Below, piece by piece: positions 9,201-14,416 of a stretch of 26,281 nt of DNA. Each line of letters begins with the position of its first letter. The stretch's first letter is position 1. This DNA comes from Lutibacter sp. (GTDB lineage: Bacteria; Bacteroidota; Bacteroidia; Flavobacteriales; Flavobacteriaceae): assembly GCA_030599055.1 (NCBI GenBank), contig JAUVOS010000004.1, positions 1 through 26,281 on the forward strand, read 5' to 3'. A program made the position numbers and the translations under genes. The notes under the pieces were generated by a model. It saw only the letters and a program-made list of their open reading frames with translations, did no database searches and was not told where the DNA came from.

Positions 9201-9628
9201 GAAGAATGGATGAGCTTAAAACCTATGTTCAAAATGCTACCTACGAGCAAAAAGATCCTTTATTGATATATAAATTCGAAGCCTTTGAACTTTTCAAAAT
9301 AATGGTTGACGATACCAATAAAGAAGTAGTTTCATTCTTATTTAAAGGAGAATTACCAAACCAAAACCCAGAGCAATTACAACAAGCAAGAGAACAAAAA
9401 AGAGAAAAAGTCAATTTGAGTAAAGCCGAGTTTAATCATGATGCCGCACAAGCGAATAGAACACAAGAACAACAAATTACCGAGACAATCGTACGAACAG
9501 AACGTAAAATCGGTAGGAATGAACAAGTGGTCGTAATGAATGTTAAGACCGGACAAAATAAAGAAATGAAATACAAAAAGGCAATTCCACTTATTGAAAG
9601 AGGGGAATTTGTATTGGTAAATGAGTAG
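6296..9628 (+). CDS. secA: Preprotein translocase ATPase SecA
   Basis: Motor that drives unfolded preproteins through SecYEG using ATP, at the inner face of the cytoplasmic membrane. From the ATG at 6296 it has 1110 residues, against about 900 in E. coli; the extra length is typical of Bacteroidetes. Walker A MTGEGKT lies at 192-198, some 85 residues later than in E. coli, because of a charged, coiled-coil-like insert at about 40-110. DEVDSVLVDDAR begins at about 299. A second insert lies around 330-430 in the preprotein-binding region. The second nucleotide-binding half shows GTTSVEISELL, NMAGRGTDIKL (about 685) and QLRGRAGRQGDPG; the scaffold region has LLEYDDIMNAQREVVY and NWKEHLRRMDELK. 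The C-terminus keeps IGRNE (about 1072) but the 38 residues from there to the end contain no Cys, so the zinc-binding tail is absent. It appears monocistronic. Confidence 0.97.
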   Translation: MKILDSVLKAFVGDKKKKDLKLLQPIVEQVHKFDDIVANLTNDQLREKTNEFKLLIDKETKVFKEQIKEIEAQIENANIDEKESFYDKIDQLNDDTYKKTEEILNNIQAEAFAVMKETAARFFHNKEIEVTATQFDRELSATRGYVELDNEKAFWSNSWDAMGKAITWDMIPYDVQLIGGSVLHQGKIAEMMTGEGKTLVATLPIYLNALSGKGVHVVTVNDYLAKRDAAWMGPLYEFHGLSVDCIDHHQPNSSARRKAYNSDITYGTNNEFGFDYLRDNMAHSMDDLVQRPHNYTIVDEVDSVLVDDARTPLIISGAIPQGDRHEFNELKPSIDSLVNTQSRHLSSVLADAKKLIKEGKKEEGGFLLLRVYRGLPKNKALIKFLMLEGVKQLLQKTESFYMQDNNREMPKVDKDLLFVIDEKNNSIELTDQGIETLSGKGGDKDFFVLPDISTEIGRVDKSDVSDEDKLTQKEDIYREFSMKSERIHTMNQLLKAYTLFEKDVEYVIMEDKIMIVDEQTGRVMEGRRYSDGLHQAIEAKENVKIEDATQTFATITLQNYFRMYRKLSGMTGTAITEAGEFWEIYKLDVIEIPTNRPLVRDDRNDLVFKTKREKYNAVIDEIETLVKQERPVLVGTTSVEISELLSRMLNIRKIKHNVLNAKLHKREADVVAEAGNSGVVTIATNMAGRGTDIKLSSEVKKAGGLAIVGTERHDSRRVDRQLRGRAGRQGDPGSSQFFVALDDNLMRLFGSERIAKMMDRMGLKEGEVIQHSMISKSIERAQKKVEENNFGIRKRLLEYDDIMNAQREVVYKRRRHALDGERLQVDIVNMIYDTCLSVVNEFKPSDDFEGFEMELIKFSSTASPVSAEEFKSMSENELTNLLYDTIEKHYQDKIQRNAEIAYPVIKNVYEKEGDKYENISVPFTDGIKNLNIITNLKAAYETKGQQLVKDFEKNITLAIIDDNWKEHLRRMDELKTYVQNATYEQKDPLLIYKFEAFELFKIMVDDTNKEVVSFLFKGELPNQNPEQLQQAREQKREKVNLSKAEFNHDAAQANRTQEQQITETIVRTERKIGRNEQVVVMNVKTGQNKEMKYKKAIPLIERGEFVLVNE

Positions 9629-9648
9629 TATGGCGCTATACACAGAAG

Positions 9649-9733
9649 GCTTTACGCAATACGCAGATTACAGTGTAGCATTTTAAAAATAATTTCCAAA
9701 AAGCATTATTAAACAATGCGTATTGCGCAAAGC
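9649..9733. repeat. Inverted repeat built of CGC-ending heptamers, after secA
   Basis: Left arm at 9649-9665 (GCTTTACGCAATACGCA) and right arm at 9717-9733 are reverse complements at 16 of 17 positions, with 51 bp between them. The left arm breaks into 7-mers TTTACGC and AATACGC; the minus strand of the right side reads TGTACGC, TTTGCGC, AATACGC in phase. It begins 21 bp after the secA stop and is not followed by a T-run. Confidence 0.7.
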
Positions 9734-9760
9734 GTACAGCATAAAGCAGAAATATAAGTT

Positions 9761-10102
9761 ATGATACAAATATACCACAACCCAAGATGTAGAAAAAGCC
9801 GAGAAGGTTTAGCTGTTTTAGAAAAGGCAAAGGCAAATTTTGAAATAATCAAATATTTAGATACGCCTCTTTCTACAAAAGAATTAAAAGATGTTCTTAA
9901 AAAAATTGATATTAAACCCATCGAATTAGTTCGCACTAAAGAAGCCATTTGGAAAGAAAACTTTAAAGGAAAAGAGCTTTCTGATTCCGATATTATTAAA
10001 GCTATGGCAACCTATCCGAAACTTATGGAAAGACCTATCGTTGTCAATGGTAACAAAGCTGTTTTAGGGAGACCTGCGGAATTGATAGAATCAATTATTT
10101 AA
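9761..10102 (+). CDS. ArsC-family (glutaredoxin-type) reductase
   Basis: A 113-residue cytosolic thioredoxin-fold protein of the ArsC/Spx/YffB superfamily. It opens with MIQIYHNPRCRKSREGL, where Cys10 is the single redox Cys expected at the N-terminus of helix 1. It ends with MERPIVVNGNKAVLGRPAELI, where the Arg residues match those that hold the oxyanion in ArsC. Family members reduce arsenate with glutathione and glutaredoxin, but several act as Spx-like or unknown proteins. No arsenite pump or ArsR lies nearby, so arsenate detoxification is plausible but not shown by context. It lies 132 bp downstream of secA, after the heptamer inverted repeat. Its stop codon overlaps the 3' end of the ASCH relic on the other strand by a few bases. 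Confidence 0.85.
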   Translation: MIQIYHNPRCRKSREGLAVLEKAKANFEIIKYLDTPLSTKELKDVLKKIDIKPIELVRTKEAIWKENFKGKELSDSDIIKAMATYPKLMERPIVVNGNKAVLGRPAELIESII

Positions 10103-10335
10103 GAAAGACCGTTTTAAAATACTCACAAACAATAATCATGTTTTCATCAAACTTTTCATTGTAAGGTATCATTTCTCTCGAATAGCAACTTCTTACAATA
10201 CTCTGAATATTTATTGCCCTCACCTTCCACTTCCGCAAATTCAGATGTAATTTTGTTATAAGGTATAAGTACTATTTTTGTTTTTTTACTATATTTAAAA
10301 CGAGTTATTCCTTTTGGTTTTGCCTTAGTTTTGTC
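10095..10335 (-). pseudogene. Relic of an ASCH-domain protein, frameshifted and missing its N-terminal half
   Basis: Read on the minus strand, one frame gives KTKIVLIPYNKITSEFA followed by EVEGEGNKYSEYCKK, then reaches a stop at 10156. One base further on, the other frame gives CYSREMIPYNEKFDEN followed by MIIVCEYFKTVFLK and a stop at 10095-10097. Joined near 10185, the two pieces reproduce the second half of ASCH (YhfF-like) proteins as I remember it: TTKV..IPFNEVTEEFA..EGEGD, then EYWRKVH..FFSRE, then an F.EDM.VVCE.F.VVY end. The N-terminal half, with its GKKTATASL block, is not visible; upstream lies the DUF937 terminator. The alternative is an unrelated 91-codon frame from a TTG at 10431, but that would cross the terminator and leave the second match unexplained. 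Boundaries are approximate. Confidence 0.65.
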
Positions 10336-10365
10336 TTGTATTTGGTTTGTTTTCAGAAAGCTTTT

Positions 10366-10398
10366 ATTAAAAAAGCCCTGCAAAAATGCAAGGCTTCT
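10366..10398 (-). terminator. Intrinsic terminator of the DUF937 gene
   Basis: Arms AAGCC-C-TGCA (10373-10382) and TGCA-A-GGCTT (10387-10396) around an AAAA loop, with one mismatch. On the minus strand the stem is followed by a run of T (six A at 10369-10374 on the plus strand). It lies just after the stop of the DUF937 gene. On the plus strand the T-run is poor, so it acts mainly for the minus strand. Confidence 0.75.
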
Positions 10399-10417
10399 AT
10401 ATTTATTTGAAAAGTGT

Positions 10418-11059
10418 TTATTTTCCACCAAATAAACTACCTAAAAGACCACCTAAACCACCTTTTTTCTTATTACCACTTAGCAACATACCAGCTACAT
10501 CATCAATAATACTACCATCACCATCGGCATCTAATAACAGATTTACCATGCTTTGGCTTTCTTTTTTACCTCCGCCTAGTAATCCACCTAATAAATCACC
10601 GATACCATTTTGGTCTGTTATATTTTCTTCTCTTTTCTTTTTACCTAAATAGCCCATTATAAATGGAGCTGCTACTTTTAAAATACTCATGGCTTGACCT
10701 AAATCAATACCACTTGATTTACTCACAGCTTGTGCTACATTCTCTTCTTTACCACCAAAAACATGACCTAATATTCCTGCACCATCTTGCATGACATCAT
10801 CATCAATTCCGCCACCACCTAAGATGCTTTCTAAGTTGTCTAATACGCCACCACCGTGTTTATTATTTCCTAGTGCTTCGAGTAATCCTGCTGCACCCTT
10901 TGATGAGGATGAATTGTTTTTCATAGCACCTAAAATTAATGGCAAGGCTGCTTGTATGGCTGAACCGGCTTTTGATTCGCCCATTCCAAGTTGTTTTCCG
11001 GCACCACTAACTAACATTTGTCCCATGGGACCTTTTAATAAATCTAAAATTCCTGACAT
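10418..11059 (-). CDS. DUF937-family protein with an EF-hand-like loop
   Basis: A 213-residue, Gly- and Leu-rich protein with no signal peptide and no membrane segment. The N-terminus MSGILDLLKGPMGQMLVSGA and the repeated hydrophobic helices (AIQAALPLILGAMKNN; ILKVAAPFIMGYLGKKK) match the DUF937 family as I know it; its function is not established. Near the end, LLLDADGDGSIIDDV (174-188) has the DxDxDG spacing of an EF-hand or dockerin calcium loop, with Asp177, Asp179 and Asp181. Glycine tracts (GGGGIDDD; GIGDLLGGLLGGG; GGLGGLLGSLFGG) suggest flexible linkers or helix packing. It is a single gene with its own terminator, divergent from the symporter gene. Calcium binding is inferred from spacing alone. 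Confidence 0.8.
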   Translation of the reverse strand: MSGILDLLKGPMGQMLVSGAGKQLGMGESKAGSAIQAALPLILGAMKNNSSSSKGAAGLLEALGNNKHGGGVLDNLESILGGGGIDDDVMQDGAGILGHVFGGKEENVAQAVSKSSGIDLGQAMSILKVAAPFIMGYLGKKKREENITDQNGIGDLLGGLLGGGKKESQSMVNLLLDADGDGSIIDDVAGMLLSGNKKKGGLGGLLGSLFGGK

Positions 11060-11179
11060 TCTTTAATAATTTTTAATTGGGTTAATACTAAATTTAATTG
11101 GTGCAAGTTACGATTTTTTTTCAGGAAGTTAAAACTGTTTTTTTTTAGTAACTTTCCGAAATTTTTAATTTTATATTAA

Positions 11180-12391
11180 ATGAAGAAATTAGCGCTTTAT
11201 TGGCAAATACTTATTGCATTTGTTCTGGCTATTGCATATGGAATTCTTTTTAAAGATCAGGTACATTTAGTAGCCTGGATGGGTGATCTGTTTTTAAAAG
11301 GATTAAAAATGATCATTATTCCACTAATACTTAGCTCAATTATATCAGGAATAGCAAATATTGGTGATGCGAACAATTTGGGACGATTAGGGTTTAAAAC
11401 ATTAGTTTATTACATAACAACAAGCACCCTTGCTTTATTATCAGGTTTATTTTTCGTCAACTTATTTAAACCAGGTGTTGGAGCAGATATGGGTTTTGTT
11501 GAAGAAGTTGAAGGATTATCTATGGCAAAAGAATCGTTTGGTGAAACTTTAATGAATATTGTTCCAGAGAATATTTTTGTGGCTATGGTTGAGAACAAAA
11601 TGCTTTCAGTCATTTTCTTTGCCATATTGTTTGGTTTCCTTATTACTCAAACAACAAATAAGAGCAAAACCATTCTTACCGATTTTTTCAACGCATTATT
11701 CGATGTAATGATGAAACTTACACTTTTCATCATCAAATTTACGCCACTCGGAATTTTTGGTATCGTAGCCAATCAGGTAGCTAACCAAGATAATTTAGGA
11801 GAATTAATGTCACGTTTAGGAATATATATGGGTGTGGTTATTTTGGGCTTATCTATTCATGCCATTATTGTTTTACCTTTAATGCTAAAGTTTATAGGCA
11901 AAGTAAATCCAATAAAGCATTTTATAGCGATGCGTACTCCTTTAATCACGGCCTTCTCCACATCATCGAGCAATGCCACTTTACCATTAACAATGGAGGC
12001 CATTGAGCATAAATCAGGAGTGTCAAATAGTATTACTAGCTTTACTTTACCCTTGGGCGCTACCGTAAATATGGATGGAACAGCTTTATATGAATTAGTA
12101 GCTGCAATGTTTATTGCACAGGCTTATGGTATTGACATGTCGATTACGCAACAAATAATAATAGTTATTACAGGATTGCTCGCTTCCATAGGTGCGGCAG
12201 GAATTCCTATGGCTGGTTTAGTAATGATCTCAGTTATACTTACTGCTGTTGGTCTTCCCCTAGAAGGCATTGGTCTAATTCTTGCAGTTGATCGAATTTT
12301 AGATATGTTCCGCACTTCTGTTAATGTATGGAGCGATAGCTGTGGAGCAGTAATAATTGCAAAGAGTGAAGGCGAAGAATTGAAGGTGTAA
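11180..12391 (+). CDS. Dicarboxylate/amino acid:cation symporter (DAACS family), probably acidic amino acids
   Basis: Inner-membrane secondary transporter, 403 residues, with the GltP/GltPh fold. Visible landmarks: about eight membrane helices; the serine-rich hairpin 1 TSSSNATLP (261-269); NMDGT (297-301), which holds sodium and substrate; hairpin 2 ASIGAAGIPMAG (335-346); and the last helix DRILDMFRTSVNVWSD (371-386). In that helix Asp375, Arg378, Asn382 and Asp386 match GltPh Asp394, Arg397, Asn401 and Asp405; the Arg selects an acidic side chain and the first Asp binds the amino group. Glutamate or aspartate is therefore more likely than C4-dicarboxylate. The usual Gly before the last Asp is Ser385 here. 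The protein ends shortly after this helix. It is monocistronic. A +1-frame tail follows the stop (see findings). Confidence 0.92.
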   Translation: MKKLALYWQILIAFVLAIAYGILFKDQVHLVAWMGDLFLKGLKMIIIPLILSSIISGIANIGDANNLGRLGFKTLVYYITTSTLALLSGLFFVNLFKPGVGADMGFVEEVEGLSMAKESFGETLMNIVPENIFVAMVENKMLSVIFFAILFGFLITQTTNKSKTILTDFFNALFDVMMKLTLFIIKFTPLGIFGIVANQVANQDNLGELMSRLGIYMGVVILGLSIHAIIVLPLMLKFIGKVNPIKHFIAMRTPLITAFSTSSSNATLPLTMEAIEHKSGVSNSITSFTLPLGATVNMDGTALYELVAAMFIAQAYGIDMSITQQIIIVITGLLASIGAAGIPMAGLVMISVILTAVGLPLEGIGLILAVDRILDMFRTSVNVWSDSCGAVIIAKSEGEELKV

Positions 12392-12471
12392 ATTGGGAGA
12401 ACCATATGTGCAAGAATGGGACAATAATTATGAAGAAGTGAAGTAATAGTTTTAAAAAACAACGTATTCCT

Positions 12472-12493
12472 TTGAGCTTCCATAGGAACTCAA
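12472..12493 (+). other. Stem-loop downstream of the symporter gene
   Basis: TTGAGCTTCC and GGAACTCAA pair around an ATA loop with one bulged base. No T-run follows on the plus strand, so it is not a standard terminator. It could protect the transcript end; that is a guess from position. Confidence 0.35.
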
Positions 12494-12620
12494 AACGAAA
12501 AAGATAAAAAATGTATTTTTATTAGCTACTAAACTAAATCATTTATTTTAGATAGTGCATCAATTAACACTGTGACAACTATTAGTTTTTTGTGTATCTA
12601 TTCATCCAGTTTTTTTTATT

Positions 12621-12758
12621 TCACGCAAAGGCGCAAAGACGCAAAGAAACAGGTATTATATTTGTCTTTTTCCTTTTTTTCGTGAGAATATAAAATTATT
12701 GAATGTAAAGATAAATGTCTTGCATTCATAAACTTAGCGTCTTTGCGCCTTTGCGTGA
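12621..12758. repeat. 138-bp inverted-repeat element with GCAAAG arms
   Basis: Arms at 12621-12646 and 12733-12758, 26 bp each, are reverse complements at 25 positions. The left arm is TCACGCAAAGGCGCAAAGAC plus GCAAAG, so each arm is itself made of three GCAAAG-type units. An 86-bp AT-rich centre lies between and contains a weaker hairpin (GAATGTAAAGA/TCTTGCATTC, about 12699-12725). There is no open frame of note and no obvious target duplication. The arms are far richer in G+C than the flanks. It has the form of a non-coding mobile or REP-like element, or of a very stable RNA hairpin. Confidence 0.8.
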
Positions 12759-12842
12759 GAAAATTTTGGGTGAAAGGATACGTTTATTTTACAAGCGTTA
12801 CTTTTTAAAGGAGTATCATTATTTATTTATCTGTGGTATGAA

Positions 12843-12850
12843 TACCTTTG
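12843..12850 (+). promoter_or_regulatory. Promoter -7 element of the small membrane protein gene
   Basis: TACCTTTG, an exact TAnnTTTG match, 47 bases before the ATG at 12898. No clear -33 TTG is visible. Confidence 0.4.
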
Positions 12851-12897
12851 CATTAAATATTAAGTATTTCAAAAACTGTATTTAGAAAGACAAAAAA

Positions 12898-13194
12898 ATG
12901 TGGAATAAATTAAAAAATCGATGGGGAATAGCAAACAACTTTCAAGTTGTAATTATCCTTGTGATATTTGCTGTCACAGGGTTTTCAACATTGTATGTTC
13001 ATAGACTGATTAACACGTATATCGGTGTTTCTGACGAGACTTCTTTTTTTATTAAATTCCTAATTTTTATTATTTTAATTTTACCAATATATACTGTTCT
13101 CTTGTATGTATGGGCAGTTTTACTGGGACAAAGAGATTTTTTTACAAAATTTATTAAAATGAAAATTCGTTTGTTGACCAAAAGGAAAGCATAA
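12898..13194 (+). CDS. Small inner-membrane protein, DUF6787-like
   Basis: A 98-residue protein with two hydrophobic helices (about 17-35 and 51-73). A short N-terminal stretch MWNKLKNRWGIANNFQVV precedes them, and a basic tail FIKMKIRLLTKRKA follows, so both ends should face the cytoplasm. The arrangement (K.RW.....QL..I...FA.TGS, two helices, then GQ..FF) resembles the small DUF6787 proteins of Bacteroidetes as I recall them; function unknown. It converges with the DCC protein gene with a 12-bp gap. I recall the two families lying side by side in other flavobacteria, which may mean a shared role, but that is memory and not proof. Confidence 0.7.
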   Translation: MWNKLKNRWGIANNFQVVIILVIFAVTGFSTLYVHRLINTYIGVSDETSFFIKFLIFIILILPIYTVLLYVWAVLLGQRDFFTKFIKMKIRLLTKRKA

Positions 13195-13206
13195 ACCTGA
13201 GTTTAG

Positions 13207-13614
13207 CTATAAAAAACGATTGGCAATAGTTTTATTGAGTACAAAACAAACATCTTTTTTCCCAAACCATCTATACCGATGCCTTGCTATAAAACGATAA
13301 ACACTATCACGTAGAAACTTTGGAAGTATCCAAAAAATTTGAAAAAGTTTCCAAACTCCACCAAACTCTTTTGTAATGAGAAGAACAGCAGTCGATTCTG
13401 AATAGATTTCTGTATTTTTAATTAAAAAAATACTATCTTTTTTGGTGATTTCTTTAGGAAAGTGTAACAAAATATCTCTTGCAACGTCAGATTGTAGAGT
13501 TGTAAAAATGAAACGTCGTTTTTTATCGTGCTTTAGTACAAAACGAACGGAATAAATACATAGATTGCATACTCCATCAAAAATGATAAGTGTTTTTTTA
13601 GTAGCTGATTTCAC
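13207..13614 (-). CDS. DCC-family (DUF393) thiol-disulfide oxidoreductase-like protein
   Basis: About 135 residues from a GTG at 13614. The open frame continues upstream, but those residues overlap the divergent ABC gene and look unlike the family, so I prefer the GTG; the only nearby ATG is out of frame. The N-terminal block IIFDGVCNLC (10-19) is the DCC motif, with Asp13 and the CxxC pair Cys16/Cys19. VRFVLKHDKKRRFIFTTLQSD and the closing IARHRYRWFGKKDVC are also typical. The fold is expected to be thioredoxin-like and redox-active, but no substrate is known. It sits between a convergent small membrane protein and a divergent export operon, with 32 bp to the latter's start. The start codon is the least certain part. 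Confidence 0.85.
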   Translation of the reverse strand: MKSATKKTLIIFDGVCNLCIYSVRFVLKHDKKRRFIFTTLQSDVARDILLHFPKEITKKDSIFLIKNTEIYSESTAVLLITKEFGGVWKLFQIFWILPKFLRDSVYRFIARHRYRWFGKKDVCFVLNKTIANRFL

Positions 13615-13646
13615 ATAGTAAATGTAGTTAAAATAAGAGGAACCGA

Positions 13647-14342
13647 ATGATACGAATTGAACAATTACATAAGTCCTACCCAATGGGTAAAACGGCATTG
13701 CACGTTTTAAAAGGATTAGATTTAGAAATAAAAGCAGGTGAATTTGTGTCCATTATGGGTTCTTCTGGTTCTGGAAAATCTACTTTACTTAATATTATTG
13801 GGTTGTTGGATGTTCATGATGAAGGAAATTATTTTTTAAACGGGCAAAAAATTGAAAAACTAAACGAAAAAAAAGCAGCAATTTTACGAAATAAATTTTT
13901 GGGGTTTGTCTTTCAATCTTTTAATCTAATCAATTATAAAAATGCTTTAGAAAATGTAGCACTTCCGTTGTATTATCAAGGAATGAAGCGTTCTGATAGG
14001 AATAAAAGAGCCCTGGAATATCTCGATAAAGTAGAATTAACAGATTGGGCACATCATTTACCTAATGAGTTATCGGGTGGACAAAAACAACGGGTAGCCA
14101 TTGCTAGAGCACTCGTTGGAAATCCAAAAGTTGTTTTGGCTGATGAACCAACAGGTGCTTTAGATTCTAAAACTTCAAAAGAAGTGATGAAAGTTCTCAA
14201 GCAGATAAATGCTGAAGGAATGACCGTAATAATTGTAACCCATGAAGAAGACATATCTAAAATGACAGATAGAATTATTCGCTTAAAAGACGGAAAGATT
14301 ATGAGTGACCAAAAAGTTGAAAAGTTAAAAGTTAAAAGTTGA
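13647..14342 (+). CDS. ABC transporter ATPase, LolD/MacB type
   Basis: Cytoplasmic ATPase that powers the two FtsX-type permeases encoded next, 231 residues. Landmarks: Walker A GSSGSGKST (38-46), Q-loop FVFQSFNL (88-94), signature LSGGQKQR (142-149), Walker B VVLADEP (162-168), D-loop GALDS, and switch His199. The MacB/LolD subclass follows from GLLDVHDEG and the FNLIN and VTHEEDISKMTDRII blocks. It opens a four-gene same-strand set (ATPase, permease, permease, adaptor). The last codons (VEKLKVKS and the stop) are made of AAAAGTT repeat units, so the C-terminus has been shaped by a tandem repeat; the catalytic part is unaffected. The exported molecule cannot be told from sequence. Confidence 0.93.
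   Translation: MIRIEQLHKSYPMGKTALHVLKGLDLEIKAGEFVSIMGSSGSGKSTLLNIIGLLDVHDEGNYFLNGQKIEKLNEKKAAILRNKFLGFVFQSFNLINYKNALENVALPLYYQGMKRSDRNKRALEYLDKVELTDWAHHLPNELSGGQKQRVAIARALVGNPKVVLADEPTGALDSKTSKEVMKVLKQINAEGMTVIIVTHEEDISKMTDRIIRLKDGKIMSDQKVEKLKVKS
14312..14340 (+). repeat. AAAAGTT heptamer array across the ATPase stop codon
   Basis: Four perfect AAAAGTT units at 14312, 14320, 14327 and 14334, spaced 8, 7 and 7. The stop codon TGA at 14340-14342 starts on the last base of the fourth unit. The units code for the LKV-rich C-terminus of the ABC ATPase. Confidence 0.8.
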
Positions 14343-14361
14343 AAGCACCACTGCTTTACAA

Positions 14362-14405
14362 ACTTTGAACTTTATGAACTTTATACTTTATAAACTTTAT
14401 ACTTT
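14362..14405 (+). repeat. ACTTT array in inverse orientation to the AAAAGTT array
   Basis: Six ACTTT cores at 14362, 14369, 14378, 14385, 14394 and 14401, spaced 7, 9, 7, 9, 7. They complement the AAAGT cores just upstream, so the transcript between the ATPase and permease genes can form an AT-rich hairpin. Together the two arrays fill most of the 74-bp gap. Confidence 0.75.
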
Positions 14406-14416
14406 AAACTAACAAA

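Larger units (their letters stand above)
12392..12897. other. 505-bp gap between the symporter and the small membrane protein
   Basis: No convincing gene. It holds a short +1-frame open tail after the symporter stop (to about 12447), a stem-loop at 12472-12493, the inverted-repeat element at 12621-12758 and a promoter motif at 12843-12850. The rest is AT-rich with nothing I can name. Confidence 0.7.

Noticed and set aside
10156..10431. 91-codon minus-strand frame taken as a real gene
   Set aside because: It starts at TTG inside the DUF937 end, crosses its terminator, and only its last part matches ASCH; I describe it as a pseudogene instead.
10386..11066. Proline-rich plus-strand frames opposite the DUF937 gene
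   Set aside because: They are the complement of Gly-rich codons of DUF937, and the first crosses the terminator hairpin.
12621..12758. Insertion sequence
   Set aside because: The element is too short for a transposase and has no target duplication that I can see; it can only be a non-coding element.
13615..13698. N-terminal extension of the DCC protein
   Set aside because: It would overlap the divergent ABC ATPase start and its residues are unlike the family, which begins shortly before the DGVCNLC block.
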